A stretch of 64,000 nt of DNA from the NCBI RefSeq assembly GCF_001578185.1, contig NZ_CP011008.1, positions 4,120,001 to 4,184,000 of the forward strand, given 5' to 3'. This DNA comes from Peribacillus simplex (lineage in GTDB: Bacteria > Bacillota > Bacilli > Bacillales > DSM-1321). The position numbers were made by a program, and so were the translations under genes. Shown piece by piece: positions 43,199 to 51,815 of this stretch; within the stretch, counting starts at the first letter, position 1; every line of letters starts with the position of its first letter. The notes beneath the pieces are model-generated. The model searched no databases and was not told where the DNA came from. It saw only the letters and a list, made by a program, of their open reading frames with translations.

Positions 43199-43285
43199 CG
43201 TCAAACAATTGAAGAAGTTGAAACGAATATGGCTTACCTTTGGTTTTTAGGTTACGGTTTCCATGATAAAGTGCCTCACAGCTAG
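43199..43285 (+). pseudogene. IS1182-family transposase fragment
   Basis: The frame encodes RQTIEEVETNMAYLWFLGYG then FHDKVPHS and a stop. This is the conserved N-terminal block of IS1182-type transposases. Only 28 codons remain; it joins the truncated repeat. The next 90 bases hold a second frame (to TAG at about 43379) of unknown origin. Confidence 0.65.
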
Positions 43286-43402
43286 CCAGTTATTCAGCAG
43301 GAGTGTCGCAAATTCAAAACAGTAAAACCTTTACAATTGGCCAGTATTTCCAAGTTTGTGAGTGAAATCAAAAAATAGGTTTCGTTTTTCATTTTTACCT
43401 AG

Positions 43403-43552
43403 TCATGATTGTACTTGCTTACTTCCCTTTTTTTCACTGATGGCTTTTTGATCGATTTTTGTATAGATGCGTTCCACTTCAATTTTGTCATGCAGCAGAA
43501 GTTCCCGGTTTTCTTTTAGCAGTTCATCATAAGATTTCTTTCTCCTAGACAT
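43403..43552 (-). CDS. fbpB: Fur-regulated basic protein FbpB
   Basis: Small basic protein of 49 aa, MSRRKKSYDELLKENRELLL then HDKIEVERIYTKIDQKAISE and KKGSKQVQS. It matches the FbpB type, an RNA chaperone-like helper of the iron-sparing FsrA sRNA. AGAGGTGA lies eight bases before the ATG. Its start overlaps the fbpA stop. Too short for the usual length filter. Confidence 0.75.
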   Translation of the reverse strand: MSRRKKSYDELLKENRELLLHDKIEVERIYTKIDQKAISEKKGSKQVQS

Positions 43553-43712
43553 TTTTTAATTCACCTCTCAAGTGATTGAATTCCTTTTGCAGGACAACAA
43601 CCGGAAGCTCGTATAGTTGTTTATTATATTTTTTAAAAATCCCGAATTTCAGAAGTTCTTGTATAAGTTCTTCTTTTTTTGTTTCTCCCTTTGTACTTAA
43701 TTGGGTAATCAT
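43545..43712 (-). CDS. fbpA: Fur-regulated basic protein FbpA
   Basis: Protein of 55 aa with the FbpA-family pattern: KKEELIQELLKFGIFKKYNK then QLYELPVVVLQKEFNHL. In B. subtilis FbpA works in the iron-sparing response with FsrA and FbpB/C. AAGGAGGG lies six bases before the ATG. Followed by fbpB (8-bp overlap). A Fur box and promoter lie 220 bp upstream. Confidence 0.78.
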   Translation of the reverse strand: MITQLSTKGETKKEELIQELLKFGIFKKYNKQLYELPVVVLQKEFNHLRGELKNV

Positions 43713-43875
43713 CAAGGACCCTCCTTAACAAAAATGCTGACTTTTGGTATTTGGGATTGCCTAGCATCCCACTTGAAGAATCTCCTCTTCTACCTATTGC
43801 TTTCCCATTAAGGGCATGCTCTGCAAAGTCTTCACATTTCCTTAATTGTTCGTATGTAGGACCTTCCTGGTGCAT
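43633..43875 (-). CDS. doubtful ORF between the Fur box and fbpA
   Basis: A frame of 80 codons from ATG 43875 (GGAG eight bases upstream) starting MHQEGPTYEQLRKCEDFAEH. The first 54 codons lie in the leader of fbpA, the rest overlap fbpA in another frame. It could be a small coupled protein or chance. The frame runs open upstream into the promoter, so an earlier start is impossible. Confidence 0.35.
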   Translation of the reverse strand: MHQEGPTYEQLRKCEDFAEHALNGKAIGRRGDSSSGMLGNPKYQKSAFLLRRVLDDYPIKYKGRNKKRRTYTRTSEIRDF

Positions 43876-43926
43876 TTTCAATACTCCAATCAAATACACC
43901 AAATCCACATTGCTATTACCTAATTC

Positions 43927-43956
43927 ACTATAGTTGAAAACGATTCTCATTGTCAA
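43927..43956 (-). promoter_or_regulatory. Fur box within the fbp promoter
   Basis: On the minus strand -35 TTGACA (43951-43956), 18 bp, -10 TATAGT (43927-43932). Between them TGAGAATCGTTTTCA (43935-43949) matches the 7-1-7 Fur box at about 12 of 14 positions. Iron-replete Fur would block the promoter. Confidence 0.8.
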
Positions 43957-44072
43957 TTATATACCTCTGCTAATTATATGAAGGATGATCATCAGGAACG
44001 GATATTTTCATAAAAAGGTAAGACCTTCCCTATATCTGTAATGCGCCTGGAACTTTAACATTTATCCTTAAA

Positions 44073-44113
44073 AAAAAGCCCGTTTTTACTCATTAAGAGC
44101 AAACAGGCTTTTT
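44073..44113. terminator. terminator hairpin downstream of the nitroreductase gene
   Basis: AAAAAGCC-GTTT pairs with AAAC-GGCTTTTT (bulges of one base), loop of about 20. Confidence 0.6.
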
Positions 44114-44189
44114 GTAAGTCTACTATCCCAAACATGTACTATCTTGAACTGCTTTTCCAGGTTCTTTATGAATAGCTTAAATCTTTGTA

Positions 44190-44792
44190 TTAATAAAATT
44201 TCACAATATCTTCAAATGGCAGGAACGTCTTTTCTCCTGGTTGTTCATTGGGCTCACCAAATGGCATTTGAGCTATCAATGACCATTCCCCAGGAATATC
44301 CCAAGTTTTCTTCACTTCTTCATCAATGATCGGATTATAGTGTTGTATTGATGACCCAATGCCTTCCGCTGATAAAGTCATCCATATTGCATACTGCAAC
44401 ATAGCATTTCCTTGATGGGACCAATATGGAAACTGTTCTTTATATGATGGTGCTTTTTCTTGCATTTGCTTTATCGTTTCTTGATTTTCAAAGAATAGGA
44501 TTGTGCCCACTCCATCACGAAATCCTTGTAATCGTTCGACAGTTGCCGCAAAGCTCTCTTCTGGAACGCGCGAACGAAGTGTTTCTTTTACGATATCCCA
44601 AAACTTTTCATGTTCGTCATTCATCACTACCACCACTCGTCCACTTTGCATATTAAATGAAGTTGGTGCATGTAAAGCGGTTTTTAAAACTTCATTAATT
44701 CTTTCTTTCGTAATATTTTCATTCTTTTTCACCTTACGGATCGAACGGCGATTGATGATTGCTTCTTTTAAATTTGTTGTAGTTGCTGACAT
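44190..44792 (-). CDS. nitroreductase-family FMN oxidoreductase
   Basis: Protein of 200 aa of the nitroreductase fold, HBN/YdgI-like group: NRRSIRKVKKNENITKERI (FMN phosphate site), HAPTSFNMQSGRVVVV, and WMTLSAEGIGSSIQHYNP. Members reduce nitro compounds and quinones with NAD(P)H. It lies after the DsbA-like gene in the same direction with a 70-bp gap, which suggests a common electrophile or thiol stress response. Confidence 0.88.
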   Translation of the reverse strand: MSATTTNLKEAIINRRSIRKVKKNENITKERINEVLKTALHAPTSFNMQSGRVVVVMNDEHEKFWDIVKETLRSRVPEESFAATVERLQGFRDGVGTILFFENQETIKQMQEKAPSYKEQFPYWSHQGNAMLQYAIWMTLSAEGIGSSIQHYNPIIDEEVKKTWDIPGEWSLIAQMPFGEPNEQPGEKTFLPFEDIVKFY

Positions 44793-44861
44793 TTTGATTC
44801 CTCCAAATTATGTTTAATTTAATAGGATAGATTGATATTTATTTAATAGCTCAGAACGTTA

Positions 44862-45512
44862 TTAGCAATTCCCCTTACTATCGCATTGCAAGCCATCAAA
44901 TTCATTCAGTTTATTTTTTGCTGCTTCCTTCTCTATGACTTGCGCTAACCTTTCTTTGCTAGCGAGTCCCTGGATCACTTCATCACCAATGATAAATGTT
45001 GGAACAGCCCTAATATCCGCTTCTTCATAGGCATGTTTTAGTGCTTCTTGATGTACTTCACGATACTTACGTGACACTAAAGCTTCTCTAAAAGCATCCT
45101 CGGGAAGTTCAACTTCACCTGCTAATTTTGTTAATACTTCAATATCCTCAATATTTTGTTCCTCTTGAAAAAATGCTGTAAAAACTCTGTCATGGAACTC
45201 ATTTCCTTTTCCGTGCTCCTTTGCAAACTGGCACCCTTCGAACGCCAAATGTGTATATGGGTGCGGAGAAACACGGGGTAGACGCATCTCAATTCCTAGT
45301 TTTTTCGCAACAGGAAGAATATAAGAATCCCATGAGCTCAACTTATCAGGTTCTTTCCATGGATCAATTTTCGAATATGGACTAGGACGCAGTTCAAATG
45401 GCATCCACTCCACTTCTACATCTTTTTCCTTCACGATTTCATCTAAAGGACCTTTGCCCAAAAAACAAAATGGACATATAAAATCAGAATACGCTTTAAT
45501 TTTCACTGTCAT
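44862..45512 (-). CDS. DsbA-family oxidoreductase (FrnE-like)
   Basis: Cytoplasmic thioredoxin-fold protein of 216 aa. The active site is C13-P-F-C16 (DFICPFCFLGK), with cis-Pro in AVPTFIIG and the helical insert of the FrnE/2-hydroxychromene isomerase type. No signal peptide. FrnE proteins act as disulfide reductase/isomerase in oxidative stress. The gene has a dyad operator upstream and the nitroreductase downstream. Confidence 0.9.
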   Translation of the reverse strand: MTVKIKAYSDFICPFCFLGKGPLDEIVKEKDVEVEWMPFELRPSPYSKIDPWKEPDKLSSWDSYILPVAKKLGIEMRLPRVSPHPYTHLAFEGCQFAKEHGKGNEFHDRVFTAFFQEEQNIEDIEVLTKLAGEVELPEDAFREALVSRKYREVHQEALKHAYEEADIRAVPTFIIGDEVIQGLASKERLAQVIEKEAAKNKLNEFDGLQCDSKGNC

Positions 45513-45546
45513 ATTATTCCCTCACCTTTTATCATTAGCTCCCATT

Positions 45547-45565
45547 TGTAACCAAGTCAGTTACA
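45547..45565. promoter_or_regulatory. dyad upstream of the DsbA-like gene
   Basis: TGTAACCAAGTCAGTTACA, perfect 6-bp arms with 7 bp between. It resembles HxlR-family (HypR/YodB) operators. A half-site (AGTTACAGG) recurs near 45673. Confidence 0.5.
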
Positions 45566-45732
45566 ACAGAGAGTAAAAAAATATAAATATAGAATGCATT
45601 GGATCTAGTAGTACGTATCGATTGCTGCTTGCAATTGTACTGTTATGTGTTCCGCCCTGCTGTAATCATTTTAGTTACAGGTTGTATATAAGTCAAGCAT
45701 TATTTTAAAAAAACTTTAAATCGAAATGCAAA

Positions 45733-45775
45733 AAAAAGTTTGCAGAGGAAGTGAATCTTTCTCTACAAACTTTTT
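45733..45775. terminator. terminator after the RND gene
   Basis: AAAAAGTTTGCAGAG and CTCTACAAACTTTTT arms (one mismatch), T-runs in both directions. Confidence 0.8.
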
Positions 45776-45787
45776 TATTAAGCACCC

Positions 45788-48700
45788 TTACATCTCAATG
45801 TGTTCATTAACGGGTTCTCTCTTTTTCCTTCTCTGTTTTTTCGACTTTTTAAAGTATAGCAATTCGTATATACATGGAATGACGATGAGTGTGAGCAGTG
45901 TTGATACAGCTAGCCCGCCAATGACAACGATGGCTAAGCTTTGTGAAACAAGACTTCCCGTTTCCGCCTTTTTATATAAAAGAGGCAGCATGGCGCAAAT
46001 GGTTGCTACAGCCGTCATAATGATCGGACGGAATCTCGTAGCTGTCGCTTCAACGATCGCATCTCGGATAATCATTTTTTCTTCGTTTTGCTTGACTCGA
46101 TCGAGAAGCACAATAGCGTTTGTCACTACAATTCCAATTAACATGAGCGCACCCAACAGTGCTGTAATATCCACTGGAATTCGACTGATCACCAATCCTA
46201 ACACCGCTCCGATAGCAGCGAACGGCAATGAAAATAAAATGGCGATCGGTGCTTTAATTGATTTAAAGGTTAAAACCATGATCAGAAAGACGATGCCTAT
46301 CGAAATTAACATCGTAAGGAACAAATCGGTAAAATCATCTGCTTGCTGGGCACTGGCCCCTCCAACATAAATGTCTACATCCTTCGGAATATCAAGGCCC
46401 TTGGTCTCCTTGTCTCCAAATATCTCAAGATTTATTTTGCTGGCAATATCAGACAGTTTGGGAGGATCGACCGTTGCCGTTAATTGAAGATACGTTTCTC
46501 CGTCTTTATGGAACTGTGTTGTGGCACTCTCCTCGCTCTTTAAAGAAGCAACTTTTGATACCGGGACTAAACCGCCGTCTGTCATTATAGGTATATTCTT
46601 TAAATCCTTTGGTTTTTTAGGATCTAAGATTGGTTCAAGGACTACAGGTGTCTGCTTATCCGCAAGCGTGATATTGCCGATTGGGGTTTTATTGAGCATG
46701 ATACCAAGTTGTTGACCTATTTGTTCTGTGTTGCCTTTAGCCGGATCTACCTTGAATGAATAAATGGTTTTCTTTTCGTCCTGGTTCGTTGTAACATCTT
46801 CAATCCCTTTAATATCTTGAATATTTCCTTTGATCTTATTAGCTGTCAGCTCCAAGTCTTCCGCACTGCTGCCAATTACATCAATCGTAATGTTCGTCTT
46901 TGAAGCCCCCATCATAAATGAAGAGGCGGTGGTCGTAAGCTTCGCACCAGGATAGTTTTCTTTTTGCTTTTCGATTTCCTCCAAGATGGTATCTATGTTT
47001 GCTTTATCCTTCACTAAGAGACCGAATGTAGCTTCTGTAGGTGATGTGACTGCGCCGTATTGAGCACTTTCGGCGGAGTTTCCTAATTGCATGAACACAT
47101 TATCCACATCACTCATATCCTGCATTTTCTCTTCGAGTTCTATCGCCTTTTCTTTTACTTTATCAAAGGGCTGATCATTTGGATAAGTCAACGTCACTGA
47201 GACATAATCAGCTGAAGAATTGTCAATCGCCCCTTTTGGCATGGCAAAATATGTACCAATGGAACCGACAAACAACAGCAACGCAACAATCAGAACAACC
47301 CATTTATGGTTTAATGACCAGGTAACCAGCTTGGTAAAACGCTTAGCTGGTCGATGTTTTGGCAGCTTCGCTCTTTTCAGCAATCCCGCACTCATTAAAG
47401 GAACAACCGTTAATGCGACAATTAAAGATGCCAGCAATGAATAAGTGACCGTTAAAGCGAAAGGAAGCAGAAACTCTTGAAGCCCTCCGTTCAATAAGGC
47501 TACAGGCAAGAAAACGGCTACAGTAGTAAGGGTTGAAGCTGTTATCGCCACTCCCACCTCTTTTATTGCCTCCATCACCAATTGGATGGAAATCTTCTCC
47601 TGCTGCATTTTCCGGAAAATATTTTCAATAACAACAATACTATCGTCCACTAAGCGCCCAATGGCTACAGCGACACCGCCTAGCGTTAAAATATTCAGCG
47701 TCACTCCCGACAATGACAGCAAGAATAACGTAAAGCCAAGAGATAGCGGTATGGACACGATTGTAATAAATGTAGACCGTATATTTCGTAAAAAGACCAT
47801 GATCACAATGGTGGCGAATAGGGCACCAAGCAGCACTTCTTTTACCATCGTCTGAACGGAAGTCTCCACCATATCAGCTGTAGATAAATAGATGGTCGAT
47901 TTCTGGTCACTATATTTTTCATTGATTTCTTTTGTTGTTTTTTCAACCTCTTTACTGATTGTGACAGCATTTGATTGGCTGTCCTTGATAATGCTAATAT
48001 CAATGCTTTCTTTTCCATTGAAACGACTGATGAGATTACCATCCTTCGCTTCATCAACTTTCGCTATCTCTCCAAGTGTGACATTTGGAGTGACCTTTAA
48101 CGCTTTTAATTTTTCAATACTTGTTAAATCCCCGATAACCTTTATGTTACTAGCCTTCCCATCGATCACTTTTTCGCCTACGGCTAGAGCTGTATTCTGA
48201 CCGTTAAGGACACTCATGACATCTTGGATCGAAACTTTCTTTTTAGCCAATTGTTCATTATCCACTTTGACTGAAAGAACAGATTGGGAAATTCCAAATG
48301 TCTGTACATCCGAAACTCCTTTAATATCTTTATACAGAGGCTCTAATTCCTTCTTCGTCAAGTCTATATTTTCAGCTGTTAATCCGTCCTTAAAAGTAAC
48401 AGCTATAAATGAAATGGGAATCATTGATGTATTTAGCTGTGTAACAGTCGGTTTTGCCATGCTTTGTGGCAATGCTACATTGTCTAAAGCCTCTTTAACA
48501 TCAAGTTTTGCTTGTTTCATATCCGATCCGGATTCAAAGAATAGATCTACTTTTGAAAACCCATCTCCAGTGGTCGAATATACTGAACTCTTTCCTTTTA
48601 CTCCTGTAACAGCTCTTTCAATCGGATCTGTAACTTGTGTTTCCATCGTTTTCGAATCAGTGCCCTGTCCCATCGTGATAATCGTAACTTGTGGATTATC

Positions 48701-48829
48701 AGCAGATGGTAAAAATTCCATCGGCAATTTAAAATAACTAACAACACCTATCAACAAAATAAATATGGTTACCAACGAAACGGCAGCCTTGTTCTTAAAC
48801 GACCACTTAGTAAAAAATTCCACACACAC
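45788..48829 (-). CDS. RND-family exporter (SwrC/AcrB-like)
   Basis: Resistance-nodulation-division transporter of 1013 aa in the SwrC group of Firmicutes. Twelve helices in the 1+5 / 1+5 pattern. Helix 4-5 motifs GRLVDDSIVVIENI (proton-relay acids) and GIVVTNAIVLLDRVKQNEEK in the second half. Two large outer domains. Exports lipopeptides, bile-type detergents or drugs without an outer-membrane partner; B. subtilis SwrC moves surfactin. Start MCVEFFTKWSFKNKAAVS with GGGAGAT upstream. Single gene. Confidence 0.9.
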   Translation of the reverse strand: MCVEFFTKWSFKNKAAVSLVTIFILLIGVVSYFKLPMEFLPSADNPQVTIITMGQGTDSKTMETQVTDPIERAVTGVKGKSSVYSTTGDGFSKVDLFFESGSDMKQAKLDVKEALDNVALPQSMAKPTVTQLNTSMIPISFIAVTFKDGLTAENIDLTKKELEPLYKDIKGVSDVQTFGISQSVLSVKVDNEQLAKKKVSIQDVMSVLNGQNTALAVGEKVIDGKASNIKVIGDLTSIEKLKALKVTPNVTLGEIAKVDEAKDGNLISRFNGKESIDISIIKDSQSNAVTISKEVEKTTKEINEKYSDQKSTIYLSTADMVETSVQTMVKEVLLGALFATIVIMVFLRNIRSTFITIVSIPLSLGFTLFLLSLSGVTLNILTLGGVAVAIGRLVDDSIVVIENIFRKMQQEKISIQLVMEAIKEVGVAITASTLTTVAVFLPVALLNGGLQEFLLPFALTVTYSLLASLIVALTVVPLMSAGLLKRAKLPKHRPAKRFTKLVTWSLNHKWVVLIVALLLFVGSIGTYFAMPKGAIDNSSADYVSVTLTYPNDQPFDKVKEKAIELEEKMQDMSDVDNVFMQLGNSAESAQYGAVTSPTEATFGLLVKDKANIDTILEEIEKQKENYPGAKLTTTASSFMMGASKTNITIDVIGSSAEDLELTANKIKGNIQDIKGIEDVTTNQDEKKTIYSFKVDPAKGNTEQIGQQLGIMLNKTPIGNITLADKQTPVVLEPILDPKKPKDLKNIPIMTDGGLVPVSKVASLKSEESATTQFHKDGETYLQLTATVDPPKLSDIASKINLEIFGDKETKGLDIPKDVDIYVGGASAQQADDFTDLFLTMLISIGIVFLIMVLTFKSIKAPIAILFSLPFAAIGAVLGLVISRIPVDITALLGALMLIGIVVTNAIVLLDRVKQNEEKMIIRDAIVEATATRFRPIIMTAVATICAMLPLLYKKAETGSLVSQSLAIVVIGGLAVSTLLTLIVIPCIYELLYFKKSKKQRRKKREPVNEHIEM

Positions 48830-48965
48830 ATCTCCCTTGATTGTAAATTAAAGAAAATAATTCCATTTTAATATTACCATATATTACTAATGATGGTGTA
48901 TGAAAATTATAACTTTTTACCCAGAATTTACGTGGTATGGCAGGGCCTTTCGCTCCACATAAAAA

Positions 48966-48986
48966 AGGGCTGCCGCAGCAACCTCA
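48966..48986 (-). terminator. hairpin of the GGTTGCCGCAGCAACC family
   Basis: AGGGCTGC-CGCA-GCAACCT with one mismatch. T-run follows leftwards, after the small membrane-protein gene. Confidence 0.6.
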
Positions 48987-49001
48987 TTTATCAAAACTTT
49001 A

Positions 49002-49202
49002 TTACTTGTAACCTTTTAAAAAAAGCATAATGATCGCCAATATGATAAGACAGATAAATAATAAAGGTCCGATGCCTGAACTATACACGAAGTATACAGT
49101 GATATTGCGGAAAGCCATCACAACAAGGAATAGGAGTAACAGGATCCCTAAAATAATGATCAGAGCGGTATTTTTATTCCGATACAACGTAACCAGCCCC
49201 AT
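49002..49202 (-). CDS. small two-helix membrane protein
   Basis: Protein of 66 aa with two hydrophobic stretches (about 12-30, 42-62). No ribosome site is strong before ATG 49202. A terminator follows. Unknown family; modest confidence that it is expressed. Confidence 0.5.
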   Translation of the reverse strand: MGLVTLYRNKNTALIIILGILLLLFLVVMAFRNITVYFVYSSGIGPLLFICLIILAIIMLFLKGYK

Positions 49203-49331
49203 TTTTAAAGCTTTATTTGTACGAAAGCATGCCCCACAACATCATTCCGTTAAGAAACAATATGCCGCCAACATTTTGTACTATTCAGTATTTCGTTAAA
49301 TACCTTTTTAGTAGCGGGAAAATAAAAAAGG

Positions 49332-49464
49332 GTTGTACAATTTGAACGTTGATTGGAACGTAGGGCACTCGCTTTCCGCGGGCGGTCCGCCCTCGGCTTG
49401 CGACTGCGGGGTCTCCCCTAGACACGCTTTTCCCGCAGGAGTCTCGTACACCCGCTCCAATCAC
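49332..49464. repeat. dispersed GC-rich repeat (copy 4)
   Basis: TTGTACAATTTGAACGTTGA then the GC-rich core, ending CCCGCTCCAATCAC. Nearly the reverse complement of copy 1. An IS1182 transposase remnant begins about 20 bases after. Confidence 0.8.
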
Positions 49465-49481
49465 TTTGTTTTAACATTTAG

Positions 49482-50040
49482 ATGGAGCCCCTTTTGCTAG
49501 AAGGATTAAAACTTGAGGACATAAGGATGCTTTTTAAACATGATTCTATTAAGCGAGATCAACTTGAAATGATTACTTTAGATCAACTGATCCAGCGAAC
49601 CATTTGGTTCGTAAAATGGAGGCCGCCATTGGTGTTGGGGACAATTGTAACACTTGGAAATACGCATGATAGTCACATCTTAGAGCCACTTGTTGGACAA
49701 GTAATTGAAAAAGTTGGGAAACCAGAAGCTGCTGCTGCAGATGCAGCTTATAAAACACCGGCGATTACAAGCTATCTATTTGGTCATAAAATAACACCGG
49801 CTTTACCGTATTCACGTCCTCGAACAAAAGAAGGATTCTTCTGCAAACATGACTATGTTTACGATGAACATTTTGATTGTTACCCTTGCCCATCGTACGA
49901 GATTTTAAAGTACTCAACAACGAATAAAGAGGGCTATCTCGAGTACAAATCACTAAAACACATTTGTGTGACCTGTCCATTTTTATCAAAGTGTACCGAA
50001 AGTAAAGACCATCAAGAACCTTGTCATGTCCAATTGGCCA
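49482..50040 (+). pseudogene. IS1182-family transposase remnant
   Basis: The frame first encodes DQLEMITLDQLI (N-terminal block). A one-base shift then gives PANHLVRKMEAAIG, followed by a deletion of the middle. Back in frame it encodes LGNTHDSHILEPLVGQVIEK, VGKPEAAAADAAYKTPAI, PALPYSRPRTKEGFF and a CysXX zinc-like C-terminal region (CYPCPS, CVTCPFLSKC). Typical IS1182 transposases are about 450-480 aa, so more than half is lost. The tail of the frame beyond about 50040 is unrelated sequence. Confidence 0.8.
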
Positions 50041-50070
50041 TCTTCTTTATATTCATGGCAGGGAATTTCA

Positions 50071-50110
50071 AAAGGGGTTCGGAATGTTTTAATTCCGAAC
50101 CCCTTTTGTC
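50071..50110. terminator. strong hairpin after the transposase remnant
   Basis: AAAAGGGGTTCGGAAT and ATTCCGAACCCCTTTT perfect 16-bp arms. Confidence 0.8.
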
Positions 50111-50120
50111 TACAAACTGA

Positions 50121-50146
50121 AAGGGTTGCCGCAGCAACCCTTTTTC
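50121..50146 (-). terminator. terminator of the polysaccharide deacetylase gene
   Basis: AAGGGTTGC and GCAACCCTT perfect arms around CGCA, with T-run on the plus strand and T-rich end leftwards. Same family as 212-233. Confidence 0.75.
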
Positions 50147-50166
50147 CCGAAACTGTAAAAATGAGC

Positions 50167-50865
50167 CTACAACTCTTGAAGTTCATTGACCGTTAAAAAC
50201 GTATACCCTTCGTTCGTTAACTCTTGTATTATCCCTTCAATCGCTTGAAGTTCTTTACCCGTATCATCATACATCGGATGCATCAGGATGATCGAACCTG
50301 GTTTTATATTTTCCTTCACATACTTCACTTTATCAGAAGCTGAAGTGTAATAGCTATCTGGTTCCAGATTCCAGGTAATGGTTTCTCTATCATTTTTATT
50401 TAAGTAATATGGCAAGCCAACGATCTTTTTCCCATTTGGTGGCCGAACGTCAATTTCACCCTTATATCCGGAGTTTTGAATTAATTTATCCGTTTTCTCG
50501 ATTTCCGCTTTGATATAGGACGGCGATTTAAAAACCATTCGCCTGTGGGAATACGTGTGATTCCCAATCTGGTGTCCGGCTTCCGCAATTTTCCCAGCTT
50601 CCTCTGGGTACTTTTCGATTTCGTTACCAATCAGGAAGAATGTAGCTTTTACATCGTATTTATTCAATAACGGCAGGATCTGATTTACATTCTTCGATGG
50701 ACCATCATCAAAAGTCAAAGCGACCACTTTTTGATCCGTCTCTACCTTATCGGTTAATCCTCCGAATACCTGATATGTTCTCGAATTCATCAATTTATAC
50801 GTACCCAGCAATAGGAGGAAAACAACCAGGATTCCCAACCCACTGAATCTCAGTTTCTTTTTCAT
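50167..50865 (-). CDS. membrane-anchored polysaccharide deacetylase
   Basis: Protein of 232 aa. An N-terminal signal-anchor (about 8-26) is followed by a NodB domain: motif 1 TFDDGP (D53, D54), motif 2 H103-TYS-H107 (GNHTYSH), motif 3 DVRPPNGKK and motif 5 ILMHPMYDD. Zn-dependent enzymes of this family remove N- or O-acetyl groups from peptidoglycan, chitin or xylan. The RPPNG in motif 3 (normally RPPYG) is slightly unusual. Cell-wall deacetylase likely. Confidence 0.88.
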   Translation of the reverse strand: MKKKLRFSGLGILVVFLLLLGTYKLMNSRTYQVFGGLTDKVETDQKVVALTFDDGPSKNVNQILPLLNKYDVKATFFLIGNEIEKYPEEAGKIAEAGHQIGNHTYSHRRMVFKSPSYIKAEIEKTDKLIQNSGYKGEIDVRPPNGKKIVGLPYYLNKNDRETITWNLEPDSYYTSASDKVKYVKENIKPGSIILMHPMYDDTGKELQAIEGIIQELTNEGYTFLTVNELQEL

Positions 50866-50933
50866 GACTATGGCCTATCTTTCTAAAAGTTTTTAAATTC
50901 ATGACTATTATAGCAAATCACTGAATGAAAACT

Positions 50934-51416
50934 TTATTGTACTCTCCCGAACGAATCGTCCACATTCACTTTTACATGGATCAATTCAAAACGCTCACAC
51001 ACCAGCAGCATATCTCCTTTAAAGGTTTGGCCTATTTTTTCCAATGCTTCTTTCAACCATTTTTCATGTGCATCCCACCAGTATGTATATGTTCGATCTC
51101 CTTCCCCTTCTGCAATCGCAAACTCTGCACTCACTTCGTTCATCGGCAATACTTCGACCTTCACTGTTTGGATGATGGCTAAGGGCTTATCTTCGCTACT
51201 TAAAACAATGCTGTAATCACCCACGGATGGTAATGGTTCATTTTCCTTTTCATAAAAAACATAACCAGAGCAAGTAGCCGTTTTTATCCCATCCATCACT
51301 AATTGAGCCAAATGATCGGGATCAGCCCCGAATTGCCACGCACTGACTGACTGAGGTTTTTCTTCACCTTTCCCTTGCCAAAATTCATTCCAATATAATT
51401 CCGCTTTAACATTCAT
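50934..51416 (-). CDS. ASCH-domain protein
   Basis: Protein of 160 aa with the ASCH/PUA-like beta-barrel. Conserved GIKTATCSGYVFYEKENE-like segment (the G-K-T/S-x-T motif) near residues 43-60, and AIAEGEGDRTYTYWWDAHEKW. ASCH proteins are linked to RNA binding or to N4-acetylcytidine hydrolysis; the role here is not proven. Single gene. Confidence 0.85.
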   Translation of the reverse strand: MNVKAELYWNEFWQGKGEEKPQSVSAWQFGADPDHLAQLVMDGIKTATCSGYVFYEKENEPLPSVGDYSIVLSSEDKPLAIIQTVKVEVLPMNEVSAEFAIAEGEGDRTYTYWWDAHEKWLKEALEKIGQTFKGDMLLVCERFELIHVKVNVDDSFGRVQ

Positions 51417-51815
51417 TCTATGATCTCTCCATTCTATTTTGTCCTATTTAAAGGCTGACCCGCTGCTTTTAAGAGAAATGCATAAATGATCAAGTCACGC
51501 ATGATTCGCCTTTTCATGTTCTCAACTAAGTCCCCATTCTAAATCGCCTAATATCGGAATCACCAGTTTCATAATGTCAAATGACACTTCAAAACCCTTG
51601 GAGTAACTGGATCAAAACAAAAATCCCCGCTAAAAAACTTAGCCGTTATTACTAATGTTGTAACAACTTTTGATAAAAGAGTGACAAAAGGTAACTTGTG
51701 TATATGACAAGCGATTTGCGATATTCAGTTAGACCATTCATGATGCAGCCTTAAGGTCAATCAGGAATGGGAGAAGACTAAGTCTATTAAATCGATTTAT
51801 AAGGGAGAAGAAAAC
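51417..51815. other. intergenic stretch, no gene seen
   Basis: No supported gene in 400 bp. A promoter-like TTGATA ... TGTATA pair lies about 51670-51706, before the beta-lactamase-like pseudogene. Confidence 0.4.

Noticed and set aside
49573..49989. Minus-strand ORFs opposite the transposase remnant
   Set aside because: Shadows of transposase coding sequence; no start signal.
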